Source of the DNA: Hemicentrotus pulcherrimus
Lineage: Eukaryota > Echinodermata > Echinoidea > Camarodonta > Strongylocentrotidae
NCBI GenBank assembly: GCA_003118195.1
Contig: BEXV01000036.1
Coordinates: 289,081 to 353,080, forward strand
Reading direction: 5' to 3'
DNA length: 64,000 bases
Shown here one piece after another: positions 35,001 through 43,556 of the stretch. The notes beneath the pieces were generated by a model. It was not told where the DNA came from and did not search any database. It worked only from the letters and a program-made list of their open reading frames with translations. A program made the position numbers and the translations under genes. Within the stretch, counting starts at the first letter, position 1. Each line of letters starts with the position of its first letter.

Positions 35001-36131
35001 TGATGAAGAGAGGATAGATGTCTTCTACAGGATGGATGGCGGCACAAAGAATACCCATGATCCTCCTCTGGGATGCGGTCGGATCATACCAATTATCTCA
35101 TCACGACATCAGGGTTAACAAGAAACCCCGAGTCATGTAGATAGATAAAACAAAATGTTCTTATCGTTCCTTTTTAATCATACATGAAGGTTAAAGGGTG
35201 GTCAGTTCTGGATCCCTGATGTTACATTGGATGTTGCATATGATGATAACTCATCGCTTCTTGTGTTTTCTAAGATATTGCTGTTGATTTGATTTCAAGT
35301 GTCTTTTCAACACACAATTATGCTATTAAAATTGTGCCATTAATCATACCATTCATATTGGAGTCCAAGGTGATGTAATCAAGTGGTTTAGACATGCGAC
35401 TGAGGATGAGAAGGTCATGGATTCTTAACCCAGCACAAGACAAATACCATTTAGCAAAACATTCATCCATGTTTGCCACTCTCAACCCAAGTGTAATAAT
35501 GGGGTATCAGGTAGGTGTTAACAAAATAAACACTATTTGCATATGCAAGGTTGCTTGACTAAAGTTAGGGTAAACATTTCCAAAGGTCTTTGGAAGCACT
35601 TATAATCACATCATTGTGGTCATATCAACATAGTTCTGCTGTATATTCTTAACAATTACAAAATACTGTACTGTATTTGAATTGAACACCACATACATTT
35701 ATGTATATTTTTGACAGTCTTTGTATACATCTTGCAGTTTTTCTTTTTATCTGATCTATGCATCTATACTATACTGCGTTAAAGAAGCGATTCCCTAATG
35801 AGGATTATGCAGTCTATTACTTTAACCTAAATAGTACCTTAGGTACCTTTTACCTATACAATTAATTAATTTATCGACCTCTCATAACCAGTGCATCCCA
35901 GATTCTCTTTTCTCAGTAAGTCTCATACAAATATGAGTGTGAAAAGGGTCTTTAAGAATCACTTCCCTAGTGCTTAGATTTACATGATTCATACCCAAGT
36001 CTGGATCAGAATGTCGTGTTATCACTCACTTAGGCCTTAATTTCAAGTCGATGGAGAGAAAGAGAGAGAGAGAGGGAGAGAGAGAGAGAGATAGGGAGAT
36101 GGTGAGAGATAGGGAGATGGTGAGAGATAGA

Positions 36132-36196
<65 letters not shown>

Positions 36197-39100
36197 TGAG
36201 AGTGAAATATCAAATATGAAGCCCCAGGCTATTGTCCACAGTTTCTTCTGCTGTTTTGATTAAAAACATAATTCTGATTGGGTGTGACAGATGGAGGCTA
36301 CCTGCCCACTGTGAATCATAAAAGATCGAGAATCTCTCCTGTTCTTTATCCTAGGTGTGATGATGGCTCATGATACTGTCGTTCCCAATGTTATGGTAGT
36401 CATCAAAGAATAATCATGAACTAAAATTGGCTAATAATGCCAATGCTTGTCCCATGACGCTCCATGCAAGCATGATATAATCAGAATTCACTCCCTGACA
36501 TGACACTTCATAACAGCATTATTTTTTGAAATCCCAAAGGCAATTACACCTGATCAGTACGAGAAGACGCTGCAGCGATAGAAGAATGACTTATTTGTTC
36601 TTATTGTTTGAAAACCTACGATTGTTTTGACCTCGATCTAAAAACAAATAAAATACCATGTCATGTTTTTGTACTTTCCCCTGTTCTTCCCTGCCCATCT
36701 TGCTTAAAATATTTACTTGAAACATATATGTAGACTTTTTAGAATACCAATCATCTCCATTGTCACTATTAACTTTTTTTTTATACCACACAATTAAAAA
36801 AATATATTTATTAGGATTTGCTTTTCTATTACCTGATTATTTTTTTAATTGCATAATTAAAGAACAAAACAAGAATATATCATCTGGTCAACTTCTTTCA
36901 GAAATTCCTTTGCAATGGTATGGCTTCGGTTCCAATAATGATCATTGCTGTTGTCCAAGTAGTGGCCGTTTTATACTGGGAAGCAGGATATTCTTTTTCC
37001 CATTTCTGATTACTTTCCAACAAAAACATGCAAGAGCTTGCCAAGATTGATAACAAGTCATGTAATATTGTGTGTATTAATGCTTTGAAATATGAGCCAA
37101 GCCTGCTCTCTGTACATCGGAAGTCTGCTATTATACAGCAGAGCATAACAGGGGAATGATCCCACCCACACATCAAAATGTAATCATGGGGGAAACAAGT
37201 ATTCTATGAATTGTCTTTACAGAGAATCCTGGAATTTGAAAATAAACATTCATTTCTTTCCATTTTAAATAGTGTCCCAAGAATCAACCTGATTGGGTAA
37301 TGGTATTCACCTTAATAAAAAAAAAAGAATAATCCATTAATCATTTGTCATTTTAAATTATGAACGCCCCAGATTAGTGAAGACCGAGGTAAAGAACAGA
37401 GTTTGTGACGAGACGGTGCAATAGAAAATGTTTCCAATGTTTGACAATGAGGCAAAGTCATATGATAATGACTATCACAATATTCAAGTATAAACACTAC
37501 CTATTTTGTAAAGAGACCTAAAGAAGGTTGATTTCGGAGAAAAAATTGAAATTTTCCTCCCCATCCTACAGTGTTGGCAAACTCAAAGCATCCTCATTCT
37601 ATCAATGTGTTCCATTTTATATATATTCTCATGGGCAATACACATCAAAGTTGGCCTTCATATGAAGAATGTTTAGTCAAAATAAAGGATGCGGTTAATA
37701 AATAGGAAATTAATACTGGATGAATAGGTAGTCTTCTGTCTTCAAGCATACATTCTATGAGCTGTAGAGCATTTGCACATAAAAAGAAGGATTCAATAAC
37801 CCCAGATTCCTCCCCCCCCCCTATCTAACCGTGTATAGTTAATCAGAGGAGTGGATAGATGTTAAAGGGAAAGTTGAGTTCTGTTTTCAGACCGCAAATG
37901 CCTTCAAAGTGCATGGTTATTGCTCTTATTCTTATATTTCTAGTGCCCTTTTAGGACCTAAAATTGCGATGAAGGTAATTATAGACCCCAAAATGTGTGA
38001 AATTAGCCAATACGATGATACCAATTCAGCTCCACTTTAAAAAAAAAATATGGTGGCCGTTAATTAATTAATTAATTAATAATAACAATACATGGGCTGG
38101 CTGGTTGTGCGTACTAATAACCAACAAAAAAGCCAACATCTGCATTGGCTGAAATACAACGTAAAAGGTGCTTTTTTGTTTTTTCAACGTTTTTGGACAG
38201 CTTTTTCAAATTATTGAATATTTGTGGTAGTACACAAATATCAGAAATCGTTATATCTAAACATATTTCAGCCGTCTCTGAAAGGATTTTGATAAAACAA
38301 AGATGATTTTTGTCATATTAAATTGTATGCTCTTTCAAATTCAACATTCAGTTTTTCATTATCTCACCAAAAAAAATAATTTTGTGTAGCGCCCTCTGAA
38401 ACAGAACTCAACTATCCCTTTAATACAATAACTGCATTCCTTTATTTGTTTTCAATTTTGATTTCATTCATTTTGAGTTTGAAAGTAAAAATACTGGGAA
38501 ACTGGAATGGTAAATTACACATCAAATCTACGCCCAGCTTATCATGAAAAGGTTATTCGGCAATCAAGTTAATCTGATTATTCATGAGGAAAAAAATAGG
38601 TAGAAGGAATAGAAATGGCTGGCCTGATTACTTCAATCATCTTCCATCTTCATATATGTACCAATACATTATAGATAAGACAGTATTTCTCTATATGTTT
38701 CTCCAATAATTTGATTGCACATTACAAAGATCTATTTCTACTGCTTTCGCTATACCTTATCAATTTCTAATCAATTATGTGGGTGACTGGAAAGGCAAAA
38801 AAGTATTACTTTTAAGCTCAACTGGAATATTATGTATCAAGAAGGCCACAACAACATCAACTGAAAAGTGAACAGGACAAGCACACATGATAGATATCAT
38901 GTAAAGAAATGTCATGAACAGCACCCCAGTAAAAACAATGCCCAACTTCTTTCACAATGTAGTGTATTGAGCTATGACATTTCAGGAGAGATTTCGCGAG
39001 ACAATCTTCATTTACGTTCACAAAGAGATTCTCTTTGCTAGAGCAAGACAAATTTTGTAATAAACATCTTACAATTTTCCACATCTAAATGGGGAGTAAT

Positions 39101-42100
39101 TTCTATTACAGAGTCTCATATGAATAAGTGTTCTCTTCAGGTTACCAACTTTCTTTCTCTCTCAAAATCATCCAATATTTGATCTATAACAGAAAAACTT
39201 TATCAACAAAAAAACTGCCTCAATTCTTTTAAACATGAATCTAGGTAAAATATTCCTACATGTTTGTGTACAAAATAGTTGAAACAAAGGATGATTGGCA
39301 ATCAACAAATTAAATCTTTCTTTGAGGGAAAGGGTAAAATAAAATTGCATATGACTACATTTTCAATGCCTCAAAAAATAAGTTTTACCATGAAAAGAAA
39401 TTATGTAAACATCACATATTGTAATACAAAAGACCATGTCTCAAATAAAGCAGCAAATTTTTCTTCATGAATATAATCTGTAGCATTCTCAATCAAGACA
39501 TGTATGAGAACACTTAAAAGATGTTCTCTCATCTATGATGGTTAGCTTGTATCGTTGAAGATGCAAACAAAATGCAATTTACTGATAAAGGGCACGACGA
39601 TATCTTAAGCATCAAGGAAATCCCTTCCTCCTTCTGATATCAACATGGATCTTGTGTAAATGAAAATTGGCTCTAATCCTACCACCCTGGTTGTACCAAG
39701 GCACCTAAGCACAAACTAAAGATGCTCCTTTTTTTGTGTGGTTACGCAGCTATCCCGTATCTCAGTAGGCAAGCGTTATCGTTTAATCCGTAATGACGCA
39801 ATTGAGCATGCTTAGCTTGCTACCGGCTTGGAACGTGGGAAGATGACATTTCTGAAATTGCTTGTATGTTTGAAAGCCTGGCCACGGCGTTTGAATTAAC
39901 TTACTATTTGCAGATATATACATTTATAGAGTGACTGATTCAATTCTCCCAGAGGACTTAGCCACATTGCCTGCCTCTCATTTTGTATGTTAAGCCGTAG
40001 AGATTTGATCACATTTCACCCACCTACACAACTATTTGGATAGACAGCCAAACAAATAACGGGCAGAAAATTTTGTATTGAAAATATCTATCATTTTGAA
40101 GGTAAAGTTTGAGGTTAAATGTTTAATAAGTTACAGTTTGTACCACTTTATAAGTCCATTAAATAACTAGGGTAATCACATTCTGAGGGAATGACAGTGT
40201 TGACAAAAGATCACTTGGCATTACGCAAATGTATCTGATGTTGGAATTAGAAATCATTAAAGGCGATTAATGAAGAAATTTTTTATTACATTGGATCAAA
40301 AGATTGATATAAGCTTTCCATGAAGCTAGAATTTGAAGGAGAACTGCTCTGTCAGTGAAATGTAATGATTTGTCCTGTTACACACGTATTTCTTATGAGA
40401 AGCTGATATATTGCTGTACAGCAGTTACATCCACTATTCATGTGATACATCGTTAGAGGCCATTTGAAGAGAACGACGTTTCAGGTGATAAATCTTGTGA
40501 AACTTAAACCGCCCCGTTTGTCTGTGAGAAGAATTTCAGTCAGCTTTTTAAGGATGCCTTTATGGTGAATAGTGCGAAAAGCAAGAAAGGGATTGAAGAA
40601 TTCCCAAAGGTTCTTTCTTCTCTTGCAATGCCTAACTGAATATACATCAGACAAGTAGATTTGATGATAGGATAGAATTCTTACCACTCTGCCTGTAAGT
40701 TGTGACGTTGTACATTCCTCTGTTTTACTGTGACATACGTTGTCATAGACGCACCATTCACATTCAAAATGATTGTCCACACACTCCATACAGCCTGTGA
40801 AGGCTGAACATTTGTAGAAGACAAACTCCGTCTCTGCAATCTCAACGCTCGTCTCCGACGATTGAATGGATAACTTCACACTTTGGGAACCTGCGAGGAA
40901 GAAAGAAAAAAAGTTTCACATGGCCACCTTTACTTTTTAATCAGAATAAAAGAATAAAAAAGTACTTCATTTTTATCAAGAACTATTCTAAGCCAAACAG
41001 AGAAATGAGCGACTTCATCTACGGATATTTATTCTGGGAAAATGAGAGAGATGCAGGCAAAAATTCATCTATATATTTTGGTACATTTAAAAAAAAAAAA
41101 AATATGGATCAAACTGTTGAAGGGCTTAGATGGTTGGTGCCTTGAGAAAATAAATGTTTTACAGTAGCTCTAGGCCCTACCATCTTATAAAGAGTTTCTG
41201 ATTTGAATCAATTGCAACTTGAAATTCATCCCAACTCCTATCACTGAAGTAAACAGTTGCGATTGATATTAATCAATCACAAATCTTTTATATAACACGG
41301 CCCATATGTATACATAATACATGTACTTGTAATTTGTATGTACATCTTTGCTGTAAAACTATGTGTAAGAGCTGTTTATCACTTCTTTTACTTTTTTCTT
41401 GTTACAGAAAAATTTGATGTATTGTCCTGAAATTTTGTAAAAGTTATTAAAAATTGATAAAATCAATATAATTTCAAACAGTAAGTGATTTAACAAAAGA
41501 TTTAGGTCAATTCATGACAATCATATTAAACCCTTGCACTACCAGCAAACAAATAAAATCATTACCCTGTGGTCTGTCTGGTACTGCAAAAATCTGTGGC
41601 GTGTTACATCGTAGGATGGATGAGTTGTTGATAACCGCTTGGTCGACAATCGCATGCTCTTTACCAAAGTCATCAAATAGACAGCTGTAGTACTCCCCTG
41701 CCTTTAGCTTTGGTAGGCTTGTCACATTTAAAGCAAGCTGTGTATTCAAACAAAATACAAGAATTTTAGAGAATTTTAATTCTTTCATACAACATCAACT
41801 TCAAACAATATTTGCTAGGCCATTGGTATCACATGAACACATTTTTATAGGAGGAAAACAAAATCAACATAAATAATAAGTAATAAAGATGATGAAAACA
41901 ACAACAACAATTTTAAACTGTTTTACTATGTTTTACTTTGTTTTACTATGTTTGACTATGTTTACTATGTTTTACTTTGTTTTACTTTGATTACCATGTT
42001 TTACTTTATTTACTATGTTTGACTATGTTTACTATATTTTACTACGTTTACTATGTGATATGATTGTTTTGGGGAGTAAATTTGCTATTGTCCCCCCTCC

Positions 42101-43364
42101 CAGTCCACATATTAGTTTATCATCTTATTTCCCCATATGTCACTTACTTTATTTTTCTTGTTATGTATATATTCCTTTGTTTTACATTTTATAATGTATA
42201 TTATTTTGTAATTGTATGTTTTCTTAACTGGAATGTGGAAAAATAAATGAAATGAAACAACATCAACAACAACAACAACAACACAACAACAATATGTGTT
42301 GTTAATCTAGACAATACTAAGTAAATCACTGTGCATTGAGCATGTAGTGAAAGTAAAAGAAACACTATATTTCACATATTTTCTTATAATTGACTCCAGG
42401 GCATATTGGAAAGCTACGTCACCCTGATACATTAAACCTGAGATAGGTTTACAAATTTAATTTTTCATAGTAAAATTGAGTGTAGGATATCATAGCTGCA
42501 AATTACACCGATACAAATCAATCATTACACGTATTGCGTCGTTGCTTGGTGATAACATAATCCCATCAATCATTCTAGGTGTACAGCAACAAACAAACAA
42601 AAAGGTAAAGAATAAAAGACAGTTCTGGATCTTCTTTCAGCTCATGTGATTGATATCATCATTCAATCAAAGTCTTAGGTACATCTATCTCATAAGCCAT
42701 ACCATACCATACTACACGATCACCAATTATACAAACAGATCTTTCTCAAGAAAAGTTTAAATTTCCCTCCACCTCCATTTAACCTTAATTTTTATCAAAA
42801 TGTTGTTAATTTTTACTTGCACAAAATTCCCCTGAGTATTTAACCTGATAATCATTACTTAAATATCATCCTTGTTCAAAAATATACATTTTAAAAATCT
42901 CAAATAAACATTTAAAAAGTGATTGATTATCCATATCCATGTTGGCTTGTCCCTGAATATATTTGTATTCTTTTCTTAGGTGTGAAATAGGAATGCCTGG
43001 TTTCACAAAGACTAGTTCCTCTGACCAATCCTGGCTATGGTTTCTCAAGGGACGTACAGATCAAGGTCTCAAACCTACAGAATTTACATTTTTGTATAGT
43101 TCATTATTGAAAGACAAAACATTATCGAAAGATCAGAAGATTGTGAAGGTAACTCAATCTTACATGTTTGTTCCTCTTTTATTGCATCAGTAAAGGGGTT
43201 TGGATTGGGGGGGGGGGGATGAACTTACCTCTCTCCTTGTATCTGTAGGAGTACTAGGGGGATCAACTTCTTTGATATCAATACATTGGTCATTCCAACC
43301 TAGCCAGCGGCGAGTTGCAAGGTTCCTGGAACCTGGGCACTTGGCATTGTCTAATCTTGTACAT
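12949..43364 (-). CDS. Plexin, A-type semaphorin receptor (26 exons, 5' part missing)
   Basis: Single-pass receptor for semaphorins that steers axons and cell migration by inactivating Rap/Ras-type GTPases. 26 exons join with matching phases into about 1362 codons, close to the length from PSI1 to the end of vertebrate plexin-A. Domain order: end of PSI1, IPT1, PSI2, IPT2, PSI3, IPT3 to IPT6, one transmembrane helix, juxtamembrane coil, RasGAP N-half, Rho-GTPase-binding domain, RasGAP C-half. A-type is favoured by KLWHLVK, the FETIF block, [18 protein letters not shown] and the C-terminus, which lacks the VTDL PDZ ligand of B-type plexins. The sema domain and start codon are absent from the recognised exons. 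Oddities: an in-frame TAG in the IPT5/6 exon, a cassette-like duplicate of the first RBD exon, and a broken tandem copy of an IPT3 exon. Confidence 0.95.
13160..13292. repeat. Short palindromic repeat
   Basis: Contains ttgcgattgatttggatcaa followed by tcgcaact, and outer arms cttacaaagagttgata / gttgcgattgatcc...ctatgtaag. A related unit is at 41171-41309. Confidence 0.55.
13578..13731 (-). CDS. Plexin exon P25 (RasGAP C-half)
   Basis: 154 nt, phase 2 to 0. Encodes [20 protein letters not shown], then LAEHSN and [18 protein letters not shown], matching Y-Y-A-D-I...P-x-I-S-D-Q-D-M-N...L-A-E...A-L-x-E-I-Y...K-Y. Confidence 0.97.
14497..14709 (-). CDS. Plexin exon P24 (RasGAP C-half)
   Basis: 213 nt, phase 2 to 2. 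Encodes [17 protein letters not shown], then [20 protein letters not shown] and LYAKDIP-x-YK. This is the most conserved block of the plexin GAP domain, including L-P-L-R-F-W. Confidence 0.98.
14728..14790. repeat. GA microsatellite upstream of exon P24
   Basis: (GA)n-rich on the plus strand. In the transcript it is a CT-rich tract ending about 20 bases before the P24 acceptor. Confidence 0.9.
15280..15624. mobile_element. Foldback MITE
   Basis: Ends atcagctcgagattgccaaa and tttggcaatctggagctgat are inverted copies, with the pairing continuing into tagcggga/tcccgcta. Inside are further copies of the same blocks (atcagctcgagactcgg; aatagcgggata ... tatcccgctaatt), so it is a nested palindrome. 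Lies between P23 and P24. Confidence 0.75.
15753..15922 (-). CDS. Plexin exon P23 (RasGAP C-half)
   Basis: 170 nt, phase 0 to 2. Encodes [20 protein letters not shown], then [16 protein letters not shown] and VVHSWKSN. The DDLFETIFS motif is plexin-A-like. The acceptor polypyrimidine tract is a (CT)n microsatellite (15927-15944). Confidence 0.97.
16342..16511 (-). CDS. Plexin exon P22 (RasGAP C-half start)
   Basis: 170 nt, phase 1 to 0. Encodes a Ser/Thr-rich linker with TTPML, then [13 protein letters not shown] and [14 protein letters not shown], a plexin-A type linker (K-L-W-H-L-V-K...E-I-Y-L-x-R-L-L-x-x-K). Confidence 0.96.
17216..17300 (-). CDS. Plexin exon P21 (RBD end)
   Basis: 85 nt, phase 0 to 1. 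Encodes [13 protein letters not shown], the V-x-D-G-x-x-V-A-L-V-P-K-Q strand that closes the RBD, then a Ser/Thr-rich linker. Confidence 0.95.
17740..17837 (-). CDS. Plexin exon P20 (RBD)
   Basis: 98 nt, phase 1 to 0. Encodes [16 protein letters not shown], then [14 protein letters not shown], the L-E-W-R-x-G...W-K-R-L-x-T-L block of the RBD. Its acceptor is preceded by a long CT tract. Confidence 0.96.
17850..18045. repeat. GA-rich tract (CT in the transcript)
   Basis: Purine-rich on the plus strand, with pure GA at about 17926-17943 and 18003-18041. In the plexin transcript it forms a polypyrimidine tract between exon P19b and the acceptor of P20. Confidence 0.9.
18609..18725 (-). CDS. Plexin exon P19b, putative cassette duplicate of the RBD exon
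   Basis: 117 nt bounded by a CTGTCTAG acceptor and a CTAG|GTAAGG donor, open through 39 codons. The frame entering and leaving is phase 1, so the exon can be added after P19 without changing the downstream frame. It cannot replace P19, because joining P18 directly gives an immediate TGA. Encodes [17 protein letters not shown], then APPFSHRP. It aligns without gaps to the last 32 residues of P19, with 11 identities (D, S, K, I, P, S, H, R, P, K, L) and the same donor phase. The first half (V-x-G-x-D-x-D-x-V) is closer to the vertebrate plexin RBD consensus than P19 is. Either a real alternative exon or a fossil one; the open frame and splice sites favour the former. Confidence 0.6.
18741..18762. 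repeat. Telomere-like GGGTTA repeats
   Basis: About three imperfect TTAGGG units just upstream (on the transcript) of the duplicate exon. An opposite-orientation ccaaccctaaccc is at about 18520-18534 on its other side. Confidence 0.6.
18983..19357. mobile_element. MITE with GGGCCCGTATTCAG ends
   Basis: Terminal inverted repeats gggcccgtattcag and ctgaatacgggccc bound about 375 bp with no coding content. It lies in the intron between P19 and its duplicate. Includes a short (TA)n at about 19264-19277. Confidence 0.8.
19583..19739 (-). CDS. Plexin exon P19 (RBD, first exon)
   Basis: 157 nt, phase 0 to 1. Encodes [20 protein letters not shown], then [13 protein letters not shown] and [10 protein letters not shown], matching the C-D-T-x-x-Q-x-K-E-K-x-L-D...P-Y-x-x-R-P motif of the plexin Rho-GTPase-binding domain. 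The next constitutive exon restores DLEWR-x-G. Confidence 0.96.
19974..20187 (-). CDS. Plexin exon P18 (RasGAP, before RBD)
   Basis: 214 nt, phase 2 to 0. Encodes [19 protein letters not shown], then [25 protein letters not shown] and [10 protein letters not shown], the block that leads into the Rho-GTPase-binding domain. Confidence 0.97.
20705..20970 (-). CDS. Plexin exon P17 (RasGAP N-half)
   Basis: 266 nt, phase 0 to 2. Encodes [22 protein letters not shown]-x-F-x-x-RD, VASLLM and LIEKHLE, ending LLMRR. The final Arg pair, completed by the next exon, is the position of the plexin GAP catalytic arginine finger. Confidence 0.97.
21469..21608 (-). CDS. Plexin exon P16 (RasGAP N-half start)
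   Basis: 140 nt, phase 1 to 0. Encodes [17 protein letters not shown], then [11 protein letters not shown] and [14 protein letters not shown], nearly the plexin-A consensus F-A-E-L-Q-T...G-I-P-F-x-x-Y-x-x-Y-A-M...F-P...H-P-V-L. Confidence 0.97.
22058..22289 (-). CDS. Plexin exon P15 (transmembrane helix)
   Basis: 232 nt, phase 0 to 1. Encodes the end of IPT6 ([15 protein letters not shown]), a roughly 27-residue membrane helix beginning [15 protein letters not shown], then CRK and a charged juxtamembrane coil ([20 protein letters not shown]), as in all plexins. Confidence 0.97.
22363..22382. repeat. CT microsatellite
   Basis: Short (CT)n in the intron between P14 and P15, next to a C-run. 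Confidence 0.85.
22857..23015 (-). CDS. Plexin exon P14 (IPT6)
   Basis: 159 nt, phase 0 to 0. Encodes [20 protein letters not shown], then CQK and [10 protein letters not shown], matching the G-x-N-L...V-x-V-L-I-G...C...L-x-C pattern of the last plexin IPT. Confidence 0.9.
23196..23233. repeat. (AAT)n microsatellite
   Basis: About 12 AAT units in the intron between P13 and P14. Confidence 0.95.
23655..23912 (-). CDS. Plexin exon P13 (IPT5/IPT6), contains in-frame TAG
   Basis: 258 nt, phase 0 to 0. Encodes [26 protein letters not shown], then TAG (23790-23792), then [21 protein letters not shown] and [10 protein letters not shown]. The frame is right on both sides: F-x-x-DP-x-Y is the expected start of IPT6. 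The TAG is therefore a single-codon interruption, one base from CAG. As written it would truncate the receptor before its membrane helix. Confidence 0.88.
24273..24366 (-). CDS. Plexin exon P12 (IPT5)
   Basis: 94 nt, phase 2 to 0. Encodes [19 protein letters not shown], the S-G-G-x-x-x-x-V-x-G-T-N-L block of IPT5. Confidence 0.94.
24688..24852 (-). CDS. Plexin exon P11 (IPT4 end, IPT5 start)
   Basis: 165 nt, phase 2 to 2. Encodes [12 protein letters not shown], then [12 protein letters not shown], the strand that closes IPT4 and opens IPT5 (Y-x-x-D-P-x-I...). Confidence 0.94.
25351..25487 (-). CDS. Plexin exon P10 (IPT4 start)
   Basis: 137 nt, phase 0 to 2. Encodes [19 protein letters not shown], then [10 protein letters not shown], the canonical IPT opening. 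Confidence 0.95.
26019..26052. repeat. CT microsatellite
   Basis: (CT)n followed by a T-run in the intron between P9 and P10. Confidence 0.9.
26155..26269 (-). CDS. Plexin exon P9 (IPT3 end)
   Basis: 115 nt, phase 2 to 0. Encodes [20 protein letters not shown], then F-R-F-V, the closing strands of IPT3. A broken tandem copy lies 150 bp upstream. Confidence 0.93.
26300..26419 (-). pseudogene. Degenerate tandem copy of plexin exon P9
   Basis: Begins after a CTCTCAG acceptor with the same phase as P9 and matches it closely for the first 34 bases (two changes). It is then split by about 31 bp of extra sequence and resumes as TTGAGCGGTCCTATCATTGT. In the resumed part most early differences are at silent third positions (AGT/AGC, ATC/ATT, GTA/GTT, GAC/GAT), so the copy was once under coding constraint. 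Past that it decays and meets a stop. The inserted sequence offers a GTACAT donor at 26379-26380, giving a 39-nt, phase 2-2 mini-exon (26381-26419). Confidence 0.8.
26889..27037 (-). CDS. Plexin exon P8 (IPT3)
   Basis: 149 nt, phase 0 to 2. Encodes [22 protein letters not shown], the typical P-x-x-G-P-x-x-G-G-T-x-L-T-I-x-G-x-N-L-G start of an IPT domain, then VAGHPC. The acceptor could be 3 bases further upstream, adding one Gln. Confidence 0.94.
27531..27700 (-). CDS. Plexin exon P7 (PSI3)
   Basis: 170 nt, phase 1 to 0. Encodes [18 protein letters not shown], then [12 protein letters not shown], the PSI3 cysteine signature (Y-K-C...C-G-x-C-x-x-A-D...C-G-W-C...C), ending PTPIITS at the start of IPT3. 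Confidence 0.96.
28088..28181 (-). CDS. Plexin exon P6 (IPT2 end)
   Basis: 94 nt, phase 0 to 1. Encodes [18 protein letters not shown], the conserved L-x-V-x-W-x-x-x-x-x-I-D-N-P strand just before PSI3. Preceded on the transcript side by a long polypyrimidine tract. Confidence 0.92.
28480..28800. repeat. Long polypurine (GAAA)n tract
   Basis: About 320 bases of almost pure purine on the plus strand, with 28539-28655 free of any pyrimidine. It begins about 300 bp upstream (transcript sense) of exon P6, so the pre-mRNA carries a long CUUU-rich tract there. Open frames of Phe/Leu/Ser across it are artefacts. Confidence 0.95.
30962..31317. mobile_element. GC-rich foldback element with near-perfect 130-bp arms
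   Basis: The left arm starts taagagtagtagttg and the right arm ends caactactactctta. The arms stay nearly identical through gacgtttcgactgctaactg, caatgtggacaatcgccgct and gtatcgtgcgctgcgctc. The centre holds attggtcagcg and aaccaatcag (two CCAAT boxes in opposite orientation) in a GC-rich, CpG-rich setting unlike the AT-rich surroundings. No protein. Confidence 0.85.
31430..31450. repeat. (GT)n microsatellite
   Basis: Short GT repeat between the two foldback elements. Confidence 0.85.
31490..31668. mobile_element. Second foldback element
   Basis: Arms ttatacaaatgatgcatg / catgcatcatttgtttta, then ttatacgatcaatccg / cggatagatcgtataa, then gggttgaggatgtgtctatc / gatagatacacacagcatca. A complete hairpin of about 180 bp with a small central loop near 31577. 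Confidence 0.7.
32095..32297 (+). mobile_element. Possible non-LTR retrotransposon 3' end
   Basis: T-rich stretch ending in aaataacaaattgaattgaa with about four ATTGA units. This looks like the 3' UTR and short tandem tail of a LINE. No reverse-transcriptase frame remains, so the call is tentative. Confidence 0.35.
32516..32632 (-). CDS. Plexin exon P5 (IPT2)
   Basis: 117 nt, phase 0 to 0. Encodes [19 protein letters not shown], then LLECHSS, matching Y-x-C-x-F...V-x-A-x-R-x-N-x-x-x-x-x-C in plexin IPT2. Confidence 0.9.
33117..33224 (-). CDS. Plexin exon P4 (IPT2 start)
   Basis: 108 nt, phase 0 to 0. Encodes ETCPRI, then [20 protein letters not shown], equivalent to the C-P-x-I...I-x-V-P-V-G-V...I-x-L-A-A-x-N-L-P block of plexin A. 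Confidence 0.92.
36051..36196. repeat. Long GA microsatellite
   Basis: (GA)n with an internal repeated unit gatagggagatggtgaga, in the P3-P4 intron. The Glu/Arg open frame through it is not a gene. Confidence 0.95.
37862..38423. mobile_element. TIR element, ends TTAAAGGGA-AGTTGAGTTCTG
   Basis: Left end ttaaagggaaagttgagttc and right end gaactcaactatccctttaa are inverted copies (one mismatch), about 560 bp apart, with TTAA at both edges. Includes a (TTAA)n tract at about 38062-38080. No coding capacity. A related end pair bounds 45221-45615. Confidence 0.75.
40685..40890 (-). CDS. Plexin exon P3 (IPT1 end and PSI2)
   Basis: 206 nt, phase 1 to 0. Encodes [16 protein letters not shown] and [10 protein letters not shown], the cysteine pattern of plexin PSI2 (F-Y-x-C...C-x-x-C...C-x-W-C...C). 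Confidence 0.95.
41171..41309. repeat. Short palindromic repeat related to 13160-13292
   Basis: Left arm ggccctaccatcttataaag ... aatcaattgcaactt, right arm gttgcgattgatattaatca ... tatataacacggccc. Shares gttgcgattgat...atcaatcgcaa with the copy near exon P26. Confidence 0.55.
41566..41737 (-). CDS. Plexin exon P2 (IPT1)
   Basis: 172 nt, phase 0 to 1. Encodes [19 protein letters not shown] and LRCNTP, matching the L-x-V-x-x-L-P...Y-x-C...C-x-x-P frame of the segment between PSI1 and PSI2. Confidence 0.9.
41921..42058. repeat. Minisatellite of TGTTTTACTA / TGTTTACTA units
   Basis: About 13 imperfect units of 9-10 bases (variants tttgactatg, ttttactttg, tttactatg) in tandem, in the intron downstream of P1, just upstream of P2 on the transcript. 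Confidence 0.9.
42064..42292 (+). mobile_element. Possible LINE 3' end with (CAA)n tail
   Basis: T-rich block ending tggaatgtggaaaaataaat and gaaatgaaac, then (CAA)n. Similar in layout to the stretch at 32095-32297. Tentative. Confidence 0.3.
43229..43364 (-). CDS. Plexin exon P1 (end of PSI1)
   Basis: First recognised exon: 136 nt, entering in phase 2 and leaving in phase 0. Starts in the last Cys part of PSI1 (C-T-R-L), then [13 protein letters not shown], equivalent to the W-x-W/G-W...QC segment after PSI1. The preceding exon must end in phase 2 and was not found. Confidence 0.85.
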
Positions 43365-43531
43365 CTGTAAGATATATAAAAAAAAAAAATTATGAAATTC
43401 AACTGACTTCTTTAATTTATAGAGTCAACTACAGAAAGCAAAAATTATTTAGAATGATAATGGTTAACAAAACATTTTTATTGTCATTTCAGTGCTAAAA
43501 ACACACAAAATGATCATATAATAGAGGAAGA

Positions 43532-43556
43532 TTTGTTGTTGTTGTTGTTGTTGTTG
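43532..43556. repeat. (TTG)n microsatellite
   Basis: About eight TTG units. Confidence 0.9.

Larger units (their letters stand above)
33225..40684 (-). other. Large plexin intron (P3-P4), 7.46 kb
   Basis: No coding sequence supported. Contains a long GA microsatellite (about 36055-36196), a TIR element at 37862-38423 and AT-rich single-copy-looking sequence. Short open frames here have no recognisable protein features. Confidence 0.7.
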
